From: Vandiemenella viatica
Taxonomy: Eukaryota; Arthropoda; Insecta; Orthoptera; Morabidae
Direction of reading: 5' to 3'
Assembly: GCA_031002005.1 (NCBI GenBank)
Contig: CM061918.1
Span: forward strand, 63,708,531 to 63,772,530
DNA: 64,000 bases
Positions 44,804 through 57,129 of this stretch are shown here, in pieces (positions within the stretch are counted from its first letter, which is position 1; the number at the start of each line of letters is the position of its first letter). Made by a program: the position numbers and the translations under genes. The notes below the pieces were generated by a model, which was not told the origin of the DNA, made no database searches, and saw only the letters and a program-made list of their open reading frames with translations.

Positions 44804-46070
44804 CTGTAGAAAGAAACAACTCTGTATCATTGTGACAAACCAAAATTAATCTTTGCTGTAATTCCAATAAATTTGTTCTTCTTAATACACAGCTGATATA
44901 TATGAAATCACTTTTCAGAAATTGTGTCAACAACAGTTTTGTTAATTCTGATGATACTAAAGAAGAGTCTTTCAACAAAAGAGATACTTTAACAGCAAAC
45001 CTCAGCAATATTACAAGCAATATTATTTCCTAGCAGTGTTATCAATGCAACATTTACACCTACCTAAAATTTATTTCACGTGTTTTTAAACCATTTCAGC
45101 AGTTGTAATTGAATGCTAACATAACCCCAGCATTTCATTTCGAAACCTGGCACGAATTTGGGACACTGAAGAATTCCTGAGACTATGGACAAAACTTCAG
45201 AAGAAAATTGGAGCACAACACACTCAGTGTACATTCTGTCAAACATTTAATGACATTGTGATAGCTCTGAAATTTACCAAATCCTTTGAAATGTCTAATA
45301 TTGTTTCAACTAGCCTGTACTAAGTCGACACTTCTTGTTCTCTGCAAATTAATTGTGTGGTTACAACTAAGTTATAGAGTGTTCAATTTAAATAATACAT
45401 ATTGCATGTAGTATGTAAAGGCCCCTTTGTAGAATGTAAATATTCCATAGCAGTTTTTGAGCTTACTACACTACTACCTGTGTACTGAATTATTATTTTC
45501 AGTGTCCTTCAGAAAAACCTGATAAAACTGACATTAAAAACACAATAAACATCTTATTTGGAGAGAGTTTCAACATAATCATCTTTCTTACAGACTTTTT
45601 CCACTTTTGTGGGTCAGCCTACACACTTCCTCTATCCAGAGGCTTGTGCTTATTTGAAATTATATTTATCATTCTGACTACCAGCTTGCAAGATTGCACT
45701 TCTAATATATCTAATAAAATTTCAGGCTTCAAGATGAAGGTTTTTGTGACAGTATAAATCATCTAGTGTCCCATATATTCTGCAATTAATGATCTATTCC
45801 TACAGGTACAGACACACTAAATTTTCTTCTAAATCTCAAGTATATTATAGGACCTCTGTGATATTATTCTACATAACTAAAGTTACAACCCCTACTGTCA
45901 GCATCAGTGGCAGCTTGTCGGTAGGCATTGTGGAACTGCGGCACCCCCCCCTCATTTCCATCATAGATTATCGACACTAATTGAGACAAACAGTTTCTCC
46001 CTAATTGTGTAATTGTAATGGAGATATACAATTAAATATTAAACTTGGTGCCAGTAATCTACTCCTTCTT
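44804..46070. other. intronic, no confident feature
   Basis: This is part of intron 3 of the F-box/LRR gene; no element end was recognised. Confidence 0.4.
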
Positions 46071-46289
46071 TACAAATAATAGAAGAACAAAAAATTTTGG
46101 AAATATTCTGTAAAACTGTGTCCAGAACAGTGCCGCTGATAGGGAGTTTTGCCATTCTGTGCATGTGCACAAATATGGCTCTCAAGTGCATGCATGTGCA
46201 CAATGACAAAATACCGTTAGTGGCTCTGTTGCTGGGACAGTTCCACAGAAGGCTATTTATACATTTTTTTTGTTCTTCTATTATTTGTA
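46071..46289. mobile_element. MITE, about 219 bp, TA-type ends
   Basis: TACAAATAATAGAAGAACAA at the left is repeated inverted at 46266-46289. The ends carry TA, which would be the duplication of a Tc1/mariner-mobilised element. The interior has alternating TGCATGTGCAC sequence. There is no coding capacity. Confidence 0.72.
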
Positions 46290-46333
46290 GACTAGGAGGA
46301 AATAACTGGCATTAAATTCAATGTTTAATTATA

Positions 46334-46845
46334 CACTGAAGAGCCAAAGAAACTGGTACACCTGCCTAATAATGTGTAGGGTCCACGCGAGCACACAGAA
46401 GTGCCACAACAAAACGTGGCATGGTTTCGACTAATGTCTGCAGTAGTGCTGGAGGGAATCGACACCATGCATCCTGCAGGGCTGTACATAAATCCATAAA
46501 AGTACGATAGGGTGGAGATCTCTTCTGAATGGCACATTGCAAAACATCCCAGATATGCTCAATAATATTCATGTCTGGGGAGTTTGGTGGCCAGTGGAGA
46601 TGTTTAAAATCAGAAGAGTGTTCCTGGAACCACTCTGTAGCAATTCTAGACATATGGGGTGTTGCATTGTCCTGCTGGAATTGCCTAAGTCTGTCGGAAC
46701 GCACAATGGACATGAATAGATGCAAGTGATCAGTCAGGATGAGTTTGTATGTGTCACCTGTCAGAGTCATATCTAGACATATCAGGAGTCCCATGTCACC
46801 CCAACTGCACACGCCCCGCACCTTTACAGGATTTCTGGTGTCGAG
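46334..46845 (-). pseudogene. Tc1-like transposase C-terminal half with one TIR
   Basis: The left end CACTGAAGAGCCAAAGAAAC, preceded by TA, is a Tc1-type terminus. The minus strand has an open stretch with FQQDNATPHMSR (second catalytic Asp) and WPPNSPDMNIIEHIWDVL (third catalytic residue, Glu). I count 36 residues between Asp and Glu; classical Tc1 has 34. The first catalytic Asp and the DNA-binding domain are missing, since the element breaks off at about 46845. The frame itself is intact to its stop. It lies in intron 3 of the F-box/LRR gene. Confidence 0.88.
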
Positions 46846-47295
46846 GATATGTTGGTAAACTAGTTCCTATCTGCAGAATTCAGATTAGATTATAGTATCA
46901 GGGAAAACTGTGATAGCTCTTACTGTTAAATAGTTTTTGCTATTATTTAGTTTGTACTGGCATCTTTTGCCATTGGATGGAAAAAGTACAAAGAGTTTGC
47001 CTGTAGTGATTCATTCTGATGGTGAGAAAGTTAGTAATGAGGCATATATATGAAATTGTACGTAGCATTTAGAGGTCGGTGAGTTGATATATGTGGTGCA
47101 TGTGGTATGTTGATTCATGGGAAAGATTTCCCCTGAAATCAGATTGGGGTATGTGGTAGTAGCTGGATGCATGCTGCATGTTTTTCATCAAGTTCTGTTA
47201 TATGGGAATGTTCCCTCTGGTGGTTTGGGGGAATTTCCAGTTGAATATTTGTGAACCAAGGTATTCTTGAGTTGGGTGGTTTTCTGAAGCATGTG
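46846..47295. other. intronic, no confident feature
   Basis: GT-rich plus strand; nothing recognised. Confidence 0.3.
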
Positions 47296-48160
47296 TCAAG
47301 GGACAGTGGGCACGAATGTGTGGAAAATCGCGTATCTTGGCGGGAGGTCCGAAGATACTTTTAATCCCGTGCTGCGCCAGAAGTCTCCCAATCTTTCCCT
47401 ACGTGTTCCCGGCATATGGGAGAAACACAAGATTTTTGGTGGTTCTTCTTGCTGCGATGGTGGTCTTGGTAGCTTCTGAGTGAAGGCCCGCTCTATCAGC
47501 CGCCAAGAGTAACCGTTCCGTTTGAAGACGGTCCTGAGGTGTCTCATTTCTTCCGGCAGGCTCTCACGATCGGAGATTACCCTCGCCCTGTGTACCAGTG
47601 TGGCCAGTACGGAGTTGTGTTGTGACGGGTGATGAAAGCTGGTTGCACCCAAGTAGCGTTCAGTATGGGTGGGTTTGCGGTATACGCTGTGAGACAGAGT
47701 ACCGTCGGGTTTCCGCTTTACCAAGATGTCCAGGAAAGGAAGGCATCCGTCCTTCTCTACATCCATCGTGAAACGAATATTAGGGTGAATTCCATTGAGA
47801 TGATTGAGGAATTCATACAACGCCTGGATACCGTGTGGCCACATGACGAAGGTATCGTCAACGTAGCGGAAGAAGCAAGATGGTTTAAGTCTGGCACTCT
47901 CTAGTGCCCTCTCTTCGAAATCCTCTATATAGAGGTTCGCTACCACCGGAGAGAGCGGTGACCCCATAGCCACTCCGTCGGCTTGTTCGTAATACCTCCC
48001 TCCATACATGAAATAAGTAGATGTATGAACATGTTCAAACAGGTCTGCGATGGTCGGTTCGAAATGACGGCAAATCAGGTCCAGTGTATCCCTCACTGGT
48101 ACACGAGTGAAGAGGGATACCACGTCGAAGCTGACCAGGAAGTCAGTATCTGAAACTGTT
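47296..48160 (-). pseudogene. Penelope-like element reverse transcriptase fragment
   Basis: An uninterrupted frame holds FLVSFDVVSLFTRVP (motif A), GVAMGSPLSPVVANLYIEDF (motif B), FRYVDDTFVMW (motif C, YVDD), LPFLDILV and VYRKPTHTERYL. These are the signatures of Penelope-like retroelements, which are related to telomerase. It ends at a stop at about 47296, before the GIY-YIG endonuclease, and the part before motif A is missing, so it is truncated at both sides. The open, conserved frame points to a fairly recent origin. It lies in intron 3 of the F-box/LRR gene. Confidence 0.93.
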
Positions 48161-48797
48161 ATAGGGATGGGTGGATTTGTGGAGGCCAGTCATAGGCAAG
48201 TAAATCTATTTAGGAAGGCACCAATGAAGGAAGAAGATGTGGGAATGCATTTTGGACAGGAAATAGATGTGGAACTAGTAGGAGAAGAGGTACTGGTAAA
48301 TTGTTTGAGGAAAGTGATAGAAGTATTAAGTACTGTGTGGAATATTAAATATTGTATAGACAAGAAGCGAAAAAATTGTCCAAAGATTAATTAATTAAAA
48401 ACGCATACAGTGTAAAAAAAAATAATCTCAGAAACTGGCAGGCATGGGTGGGGACCAATGTGTTAAACAATAGACATGGTACAACTCAACAGTGGAAAAA
48501 TCCTCTGGAGATAAGAAGAAATATTGAGAAAATGTCAAGAAATGAAATATTTTCCAGAGAGGATTCACTCACAAAAATCATTAAGTGCATACCAGAAGCT
48601 AGTAGTACAATGTCGATCATGAGAGTGAACAAGTCTGATAATATCAACATATATAAAAAAAAAAAAATTTCAAAAGAATCGCTGTGCAGATGAAGAGTGG
48701 AAAATTGGTAAAAAATAAAAGGTGACAGAGCACAGAGTGAAAACAACACCGAAAAATTACATTAGCAGAAAAAGCATAGGACACATAATTATCTTTA
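48161..48797. other. intronic, no confident feature
   Basis: Purine-rich plus strand with short open frames (48107-48394, 48448-48693) lacking any known motif; perhaps old LINE ORF1. Confidence 0.3.
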
Positions 48798-49086
48798 ACT
48801 AGCATTTGCCCGCTGCTTCATGCGCGCGTGCCTTGGCAGGTGTAGAAATTATTTACCGATTTTATTCTCTTATCAGACATTAACGTGGAAAGGCATGAAC
48901 TGTTAATGTATTCTGAATAGTTTCGTTTTGTTTCGGTTAATACGTTAGGTTCGGTTTTCATACTGATGTCAGAGAGTTGTTTTATTCATATTTTAACATG
49001 ATGCAATTGATTCAATAGTAGAAAAGGTTCCTGAAAAATTAACAGTAGTAATTCGTGGTTGTAATTATTGTGCGAAGTATAAACAT

Positions 49087-49330
49087 TTATTGTTTAGAAA
49101 GGCTTTCACGGTTCAAACGACGTTCTTTCTTCTGTGCGCTTTCAGAAGCTATGGATTTAGCGTACAGAACCCGGTTATAGGTCAATCGCTTTTCTCGGTG
49201 CAGGTTACTTTCATTTGCTCTAGCTATTTCATCTAGTTCTCTTTGACGTTGCAGACGATGTTGTCGGTCTATTTCACTCTCATTTAGCCGAATATTATTT
49301 CTGAAAGCAATATTTAACTCAGCTAAAACA
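49087..49330 (-). pseudogene. Arg-rich coiled frame, Helitron ORF-like
   Basis: About 80 codons open to a TAA at 49089-49087, with no ATG. The translation repeats a pattern rich in R, E, Q and N: NESEIDRQHRLQRQRELDEI, ARANESNLHREKRL and ESAQKKERRLNRESL. Such charged repeats occur at the N-termini of insect Helitron proteins, which fits its location in sense orientation inside the Helitron. A CTTTCAG acceptor-like sequence precedes NNIRLNESE, so it may be a captured exon. Confidence 0.5.
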
Positions 49331-49682
49331 TAATATTTTTAAATGCTGATATGGAGGATTCCACGTTAACCGTGGTACCGAAAATTTAAATGGATATATA
49401 ACAGTTGTAACGTTAAGAAAGCTGATATTATAATCATTATGTGTAATTTTTTTGGCGATTTTATGTGTAAACTTTGCCTGGGATTATATAGCTAGGTATA
49501 AGCTTTGTTAAGGATATATCTGTGGATTTAATGAAAAATATTCTTTCCATGATACTTAACTAAAAAACGTTTATTTTTAAGTGTGGATACCGAGGATTGC
49601 AACATAACCGCGGTGCCATAAATTTATGTAAATATAGCAGTAATCTACGACTTAGTCCTCTTGGAAGGGTGCTGAAATATAA

Positions 49683-50720
49683 AAATTCGTTACCAATAAT
49701 CACAGCATCTCAATTTTTCTGATTTATTTATTTTTTGTTGTTTTTTTATTTTTTGTTGTTTGGATATTGGTTTTTATTTTATGTTGATACACCATCAATT
49801 ATTCCTGCTTTAAAATAGAAATTTACGTGAATTGGAGCTACTCTTGATTTCAAATCGTCGTATCATTACTGTCATTATTTCAGTCAGATATAATTAATCC
49901 AAAAATGTCGAGATGTGATCATGGTACAGTTTATGTAGTAACGTGCATGTAACTGAAACAATTATTTCTGAGTGGCAACATTATCGCAAGTTGTGAATCG
50001 CTTGAAATGCAACCTAACAGCTGATATGATGCTTTGTTATAGGCCTAAGAGACGATGCCTGCAGCTTTATAATCTACGCGGTGTAGCATTAGGATATGAA
50101 ACATTTTTAATTTAAGTTTCTTTCAATATAGCCGTATTTTCTATGTAATTATTTCAGTCGCATGTAAGTACCTGGCGAAACAACCGCCTGGACCAGATGA
50201 CAACTGACTCGTTTTGTTTAGCATCAGGCATAACGGGTTTAGTTTTAAAATTTACGCGGTGTAGAATAGAATTATAGGATGCCTAGTTATATTTGAAATA
50301 AAATTCGTTACCAATAATCACAGCATCTCAATTTTTTCTGATTTATTTATTTTTTGCTGTTTGGATATTGGTTTTTATTTTATGTTGATACACCATCAAT
50401 TATTCCTGCTTTAAAATAGAAATTTACGTGAATTGGAGTTAATCTTGGTTTCAAACCGTCGTATCATTATTGTCATTATTTCAGTCAGATATAATTAATT
50501 CAAAAATGTCAAAATGGATCACGGTACAGTATATGTACTAATGTGCATGTAACTCAAGCAATTATTTCTGAGTGGCAAAATTATCGCAAGTTGTAAATCG
50601 ATTGAAATGCAACCTGGACAGTGATGACAGCTGATATGCTTTGTTATAGGCCAAAGGGACGATTCTTTTAGCTTTATAATTTACGCGGTGTAGCATTAGG
50701 ATCTGAAAATTTTTTTATTT
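49683..50720. repeat. tandem duplication inside the Helitron, about 618-bp offset
   Basis: AAATTCGTTACCAATAATCA starts at 49683 and 50301. The copies stay alignable through TTTTATGTTGATACACCATC, CAGTCAGATATAATTAAT and TTGAAATGCAACCT, up to GCGGTGTAGCATTAGGAT. The second copy has CCTGGACAGTGATGACAGCT where the first has a deletion. Confidence 0.88.
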
Positions 50721-51959
50721 GAGTTTCTTTCAATATATCTGTATTTTCTATGTAATTATTTGAGTCGCATGTACCTGAATTTTCGGATGCCTAGTTATAT
50801 TTGCACGTTATAGCCACGAGACATATTAATCGAATAAAGTACTTCCAAATATGTGCAATTCCGCACAAGTCATTATGAAAGAAGTATGTTTTATTACTTG
50901 CTGATATTTATAATAGCTGTTTTTCAGACATCGCTCTTCGAGAAAAAACTGAATTTCGTATTAAGTATTGGCTTATTGTGGCTGTATTGTACAGAATTCA
51001 CGTAGCAATTTTGTTCCAGAGACAAACTGTATAACAGTCTACCAGAGACAATACGTCTTCAATATTTGTAATACAACTTTTTCGTAATTCAACAGACCTG
51101 TTACGATTAAAGTAAATGCTGATTATACTTGATTCACGTACTCTTTTTATTTTGAAGTACTGCAGTCCAGAAAAATGAATCGCAGAAGTAAAAAAAAAAA
51201 AAAAAAAAAAAAAAAGGAAATCCTAAATTTTGTCAGGTCTCTTTATGAAAGGAGTGACCGTCTGAATGTGTATAATTATCTGTGGTCTACAGTTTCACAT
51301 TTCTGAAGTTTTTTACTGACTTTCTTCTTCCCATGGTACATATTAGTCGTTAGCTACTTCTGCAGATGTTGATCAGCAACATTAGCTTTAAAAATTTGGA
51401 AACACCATGCAAATTGATGCGGTAGTTTTTGCGTTATTAGAGATCAAGCCTCACTACAAACGCAGCTTGCTTACAGATTTATAATAGTATAGATTAGAAA
51501 TAAAGAATTAGTGATGTTCAGATGAAGAGTGGAGATATTACACAGAATTTAATTACTGTGAAAGGCTTATGTCACTGGAGTGAAATCCTGTTGTAAAAAT
51601 GTTCAGTAATGAACAACGTAAAAACAAAATCCTATATTGAATGTTATGAAAAAATTTCGTAGGCCACAAGAGAAATAGAAACAGATATGGATGGGAATTG
51701 TGGAAACATAAAATTGAAGACATATCATAGCTGGTCACAGGGTAAACAAGTGCAGTAAACAAAGTGAGGAGCTATTTTTGGGGGAAGACAAGGTGTCAGA
51801 ACGAAGTAGTGGGAAACACAAAGATGTGACAAAGCAACAGAAGGGCGGAAAGACAAAGGGATATGAACAGTGAAATGGGAATGAGCACAACAATACAGGA
51901 GGAGACCATGATAAAAATAGTAAAAATGAGCTGGAAAAATGTCTTGGGTCAATGAAACT

Positions 51960-53525
51960 AAGGACGGATAGTAAAATTTGGTGGTATCTTATTGACTATT
52001 GTGGGGTGTCAAGTAACTGAAGGAATAAGTGACCACAAAGCAGTTCTGATTGATATTAAATGATTCAGTAATCCAGTGGACAAAAGTGAAGGGAGAAATA
52101 GGTAAGTTAGCAAATATTCCAGGTATGAGGATATAGTTCAGCAAATGGAAGGATGGCACAGATACACTAGAGTCAAAGTGGGAATAGTTCAAGGAAATAA
52201 TGAAAATGGTTGAAGAAATATTTATTTCAAAACAGAAAATAAACAGAAGTACAAAACCTACACACTATAATAGGGAGGTGAGGCTGATGAGGATAGAACA
52301 CAAAAGAGTTAAAAGATGGCAAGACAGTATGGGACACTTGAAGCAACTGAACAAGGAATTAATAACAGCAAATAAGGGGGCTTAAGATGGGTTTATGAAA
52401 AATATTATTGGTATAGGGAAACCACTGATGGATGCAACCAGAAATTAATATGGCTATATTAGAAAACTGTGGAGAAGGGTAGGTATTCAGACAATTATAG
52501 ACATGGATTGATAAGAAATTAATCAGGATTTGAAAAAGGAAGAGCTATTACACAACTGGTTTAATGAGATCATTAGGAATTATGATTTAGGAATGGCAGG
52601 GTGTAAATCAGAGAACAAACTTATATACATGGATGTAAATAAGCACATTAAAAGAGTGCCACAGGTCAGTGTGTTTCTTGCAGATGACGTAGTGCTATAT
52701 AACAGGATTAAAATGGGAGAAAATTTTGAACAGCTGCAAGGTGATCTCAACAGGATATCTAATGGGGTAGGTCAACTTATTAACTACACAAAAAGAACTG
52801 AAGGTTGATTTTGATTATAGGTAGGGGAAAGAATTGCATGTAGAAAACTTGAAATGTAAATTCCTTAACATAAAATTTGAAAATAAATTCAACTGGGCAG
52901 GACACACTGGATATGTAGTAGGGAAAGGTTTCAAAATCCTTCATTTGTTATGAGGGGATGTACCAGAGAAGTGAGGGAACTGGTTACAAAACTTTGATCA
53001 AACACTGCTTGAATATGGTGGTATAGTATGAGGTCCACATTTTAGGTTTCAAATACAGGAGTTGGAGACGGTGCGAAGAAAGAATGCTAGATTTATCTCT
53101 GGAAATTACCACAGAATGCTTTCAGAAACCGACATGATTAAGGAGCTGGAACAGGATTCACTGAAGACAGGAGGAGTGTGAAGAGAGTCATGGGAGTGTA
53201 CTAGGTGTATTTGATGATGAGGCATTGAAAGATATTGGTGTAAGAATTAGGAGTAGTGCATTGAAGAGAAAAGATGACCATGACCACAAGCTAGATCTTC
53301 ATTTCATGCATAAGGGTGTTGGAAGATTTTCTTTTGCAGTAATGGGATCAGGGATTGGAAAAAGTTACCAAAAGAAATGATGAATAATTTACCAAAGATG
53401 CTAAAATAATTTAAATCTGAAATTTATAGAGGCCAAAATAGGCAGATACAGGAAAAGGGAAAAATGAGTGTGTAGGGAATTGGCTACCAGAGTTTGGACT
53501 CCATCACAATTAAATTAGATTAAAT
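51960..53525 (+). pseudogene. LINE copy, internally deleted
   Basis: This is the same family as the element at 22231, with more of the 5' part: the DGFMKNI counterpart lies near 52390. The region before motif C is deleted, so a VPQVSVFLADDVVLYNRIK join replaces motifs A to B. GDLNRISNGV and later VQRR-region counterparts follow in shifting frames. It ends CCATCACAATTAAATTAGATT. Not functional. Confidence 0.88.
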
Positions 53526-54108
53526 GCCATCAACTAAAACCCACCTGAAGCTCTGTAATTTTTTTATACCTTCCTCCTTGCCAGACCCCATTCACGTTTC
53601 CTGTTACTTCAGTTATGTCTCTGTCTGAATGTGGCCTTAATGAGTTGACCATAGAATTTCTTGTTTCTAGCTGCCACCCAATAAACAACCTGATTCACTG
53701 CCCATTCTATGGACAAACTGCAAAAAGTTGGTGGTTAACCTCTTATACACTTCTCTGTTTGAACCATAACTATCTGTCCTATCCAAGGAACTCTCATTGT
53801 CACTGAACATAAAATGACCTTCGTATTCTGGTCCACTACTCACTAGCATTCTGTATTAACCTCTGCTGGTGGTATAACTTTGATGTCACAGCAATTTCCA
53901 TGCTATACATAAATATAGCATTTCATAAACTCTTTTAATTTATTTTTTATCGGAGATGTTTTGTTAGTTTAAGTACCTTAGACAAAATCTTATTCATCTG
54001 AAATAATTATCAATACTGCAACATTCATTTTTACATTACAGACTTCCCTGAAAAACAACACTATGTATTAAGATTTGGATGTATCACCATAACTGCATAT
54101 CAACTTAC
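53526..54108. other. intronic, no confident feature
   Basis: Part of intron 3 of the F-box/LRR gene; nothing recognised. Confidence 0.4.
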
Positions 54109-54274
54109 GGAGTATTCCACCTGCTGAGCACGGTCAAATTTCAATGTTTTAAGGCGACTGCAGTTGCACAAGCCATTAATGACAGGTGGCCTGACAGGAC
54201 GCTTGATTATGACATTGCACACTTCAGGCCACTGCTGCAGGAATGTTATGACTTCATCATCTGACTTATTATTG
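54109..54274 (-). CDS. F-box/LRR protein, exon 3
   Basis: A 166-bp exon lies between a CTGTTTTCAG acceptor and a GTAAGT donor (54108-54103). Its first base completes the codon left by exon 2 (GA + C, Asp), and it ends in phase 0 as exon 4 requires. The translation runs NNKSDDEVITFLQQWPEVCN, then IIKRPVRPPVINGLCNC and SRLKTLKFDRAQQVEYS. It bridges the F-box and the LRR region; CSRLKTLKF is itself LRR-like. No stop is present in the joined frame, while the other frames are closed. Confidence 0.85.
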
Positions 54275-55840
54275 CTGAAAACAGTGACCTGGTGAATTCA
54301 AGGACTTTCTTCTATTAATATTATAACACTTGAAACACAGCAGCAACAACAAAGATGTATAGTAAAACTTTGTCTACATGCAACATTTCATACTAATAAA
54401 TAAGCTCTCTTAACAATTATACCAAAGTTTATGAGATAGGGACATATAAATTTGACAAAAAGACCTTAAAATAGAAGAAAGAAAGCTGCATAAATTTTGA
54501 TGACACTGTTTACATTGGTATACATTTACTTTATGGTAAAGTCCTCCTTTGTCCAGGCCTTGTGTTGACACCATAGTTTGGGACTAATGATGCTAAATCT
54601 TTAGGTTATTTTTTAATTCCAACATGATTTAACCATACCTAACCTTATCACTAGAGTGGCTAAAGCCATATTATCTCCCAATGATATGACTGTTTCAAAC
54701 ACTTAGTTTCAATAAATAATGCTACAATTAATCAAAGTTATATCCCTTTCCCTTAATAAGTTGTATTAGATGTGATCTAAGACACATTTGGTGCACTGTG
54801 AAAAATATTAGGAACAGTCAGCAAATGAAAATAATGGAAAGGGTTGCAGACAGCGGCAGCTGCCAGAAACAGAACAAACAAATAACACCAGCTCTTAAGG
54901 GGCTCCAATTGGGTCCAATACTGTTACACCCAGGTAGGCAGAAACCTTGAAGAGACAGACAGAAACTGTAATGCCCACCCTGTAAGTGGCCAAATCAGCT
55001 GGGATACAACGTAAGCCATCTTTGATTAAATGTTCGTGTGGTTCTGTACGAACTCGTGAAGCTCTGAAAATGGTGGGATAAGCTGTTGAGTCACTGACTG
55101 ATGAACACCGAATATCTATAACTGGTAAGATTCAGTGTTGCAAGTGCCCGAGGGAAAATCTGGTGAGGAGATTGGCGACTGGAAAAAAAGGAAGGGGTAC
55201 TGGAGGAGTGACACATGCTGCACCCCAAGAAGATGAGATCTTGTGCCTGGGAGCTGCAGAGAACAGAGCGACCCACTCTGACAAGTAATTGTGAAGGATT
55301 TGTAGCAATGTGCTATGTCTGAAGTCTCGATGAGTTCTATTAATGATTACGCAATTTCTGAGTCTGAAGTTGGAATCCATCTATTAGTTGCAGATAATAA
55401 CTATACAGTGCAATGAAAAATGGTGATATCCTCTAGACCACATGGACTATCTGGAAAGCATGACAGTTAGTGAATTGCATTCTGGAAGCTTCCAGTTCAT
55501 TTCGTAGACACCTGTAGTACAAACTGAAAAGTGATTTGCAGAGGTAGACAAACTCATGTGCCAAACATATACTTTTGAGCTAGCAGAAATTTAATTCAGT
55601 TGAACAATTTACTAATCCTGGAAATTCCATATGATTATATTCTTTGTAAATTTATATGTGCCAGATACATTCAGTCTTATTTGCCTCTTTTGTTCAAATA
55701 TAAATGAAGTAATAAATTGTTCGTGTAAGATTTGGACTTGTTAAATTATGTATCTCTTCTAGATATTTAAAAGGAAAGCTAACCCTGTTCATACAATCTA
55801 AAAATTAATTATAAAAATCACCTAAAATTAATCAACCCTT
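54275..55840. other. intron 2, no confident feature
   Basis: Nothing recognised. Frames around 55.1-55.4 kb lack motifs. Confidence 0.35.
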
Positions 55841-56544
55841 TGTGACAGCCCTCATACCTGAATTTTGAATAGTATTGTACTGTATGAAGTATTTGGAGTG
55901 AGCTATAGTTTGCTTGAATATGATCTGGTATGTTTGTTTTGTAATTTCTTGTAAATAAGTGTATATAGACTTTGTTTTATGTAAGAAAATTATTTAAAGT
56001 CCATTTAATATGTTTAAGAAGCGAATGGTGCAAGAGAATTTCTTAAATGTTTGTAATTCCATGTATTAATGCAAGTTAAAATGTCTACAGGACAATTTTC
56101 TACAGTTTGAGATGATTTCTGTAAATAATTTTGTATTTAAGTATCTCTAATTACCATTTCTGATCATTTTTAAATGTTGTTAAGTAATTTTGTATTAATT
56201 ACGATTGTTTTTAATATGTTTGATTGTTTGAGTTATTGTTAATGATCGAGAAATATCGGGCGGATGCATTTGAAGAATTCTCGTAATTTCGATAGAGACT
56301 ATATAAAGAGATCAGCTGGACAGAGCAGTTAGTTAGTTAGTTGACATCATTCATTCAGTTTTACAGAGAGATTCATCCAGTTAGTTTCACAGAGATTTTA
56401 TTTGCGACGCAGAAGTGCATCTCTATATTGTATCTATGCTTGTGAATATCACTGACTTCGTTTTGAGTAAATAAACAAACCTTCAACATAACTTTCTGGT
56501 GGAATTAATCAATATATATAAATTAACCACTGAAGAACGTAATA
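55841..56544 (+). mobile_element. LTR remnant with adjacent primer-site relic
   Basis: The stretch starts TGTGACAGCC, carries CTATATAAAG (56299-56308) as TATA box, an AGTTAGTTAGTT start-site-like region, and AATAAA (56470-56475). It is followed at once by TGGCGAACATTGACAGGAC, which differs by a base or two and one insertion from the tRNA-Arg primer site of the element at 36189. It is therefore probably a 5' LTR of a Gypsy-type element, in intron 2. The left boundary and the final CA are not certain. Confidence 0.55.
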
Positions 56545-56563
56545 TGGCGAACATTGACAGGAC
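56545..56563 (+). promoter_or_regulatory. decayed tRNA-Arg primer-binding site
   Basis: TGGCGA-ACAT-TGACAGGAC matches TGGCGACCGTGACAGGAC except for a small insertion and changes in the middle. Confidence 0.5.
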
Positions 56564-56885
56564 GAGAAGTCATTAAAATATCCGAAGAACGTAGTACCCT
56601 GATAACTCAGGTAAGCCATATTCTAATACAAGCTTAGCTTTTATCACTAAAACAGTGCATTAATCCTTTGATTTCACTGCACTGAAGGAAAACCTTCATA
56701 AGTTCAATAAAATTTATATAACATCATACTGTTTCCACAGCTGTAGCTCAAAATAAGAACTGAAACTATTCAACAACAATAGTTTTAAAATAATTGTAGA
56801 GTTATGTTTGCCAGCTGTGGTAATTATATAAAAATCTGTTATATTTGCTATAAAAATAGATAATTGACAATTAAATGTTTCTCAC

Positions 56886-57097
56886 TCAACAAGATATTCC
56901 TTATTGCGCCACAGTGCAGGATCATGTGACACTCTTCTCCATTGGCAGCAAACATTATGTGCTGCTTCGACGAGCTCTTGGAATGACAGGAATGACAAGA
57001 TCGTTGATACACACTCATCAGGGAGTGTATCAATGTTTACTTGTGGAACAGGAACCTCTTGTTCTGCGGCATACCACCTCAGAAACAGCTGTGGCCA
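56886..57097 (-). CDS. F-box/LRR protein, exon 2 (F-box)
   Basis: A 212-bp exon lies between a pyrimidine-rich CCTTACAG acceptor and a GTGAGA donor (56885-56880), phase 0 in and phase 2 out. It joins exon 1 and exon 3 without a stop. The F-box is clear: IDTLPDECVSTILSFLSF, ELVEAAHNVCCQWRRVS and DPALWRNKEYLV follow the LPxExxxxIxxxLxxxEL...VCxxWxxxxxDxxLW pattern that binds SKP1 in SCF ubiquitin ligases. About twenty residues (WPQLFLRWYAAEQ...) precede it. The exact acceptor could be a few codons off, but the phase fit supports this one. A dead copy is at 8459-8585. Confidence 0.9.
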
Positions 57098-57129
57098 CTG
57101 TAAGGAAAAGTTTACTAGATACGCAGAAA

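Larger units (their letters stand above)
48798..51493 (-). mobile_element. non-autonomous Helitron, 2.7 kb
   Basis: On the minus strand the element starts TCTATACTATTATAAATC (51493) after an A. It ends with a GC-rich imperfect hairpin (GCGCGCATGAAGCAGCGGGC), then AAATG and CTAGT (48802-48798) before a T. The TC start, the hairpin plus CTRRT end and insertion between A and T define Helitrons, which move by rolling-circle replication. No Rep or helicase domain is present. Inside are an arginine-rich open frame (49087-49330), a 618-bp tandem duplication (49683-50720) and an A run (51190-51218). It lies in intron 3 of the F-box/LRR gene. Confidence 0.88.
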
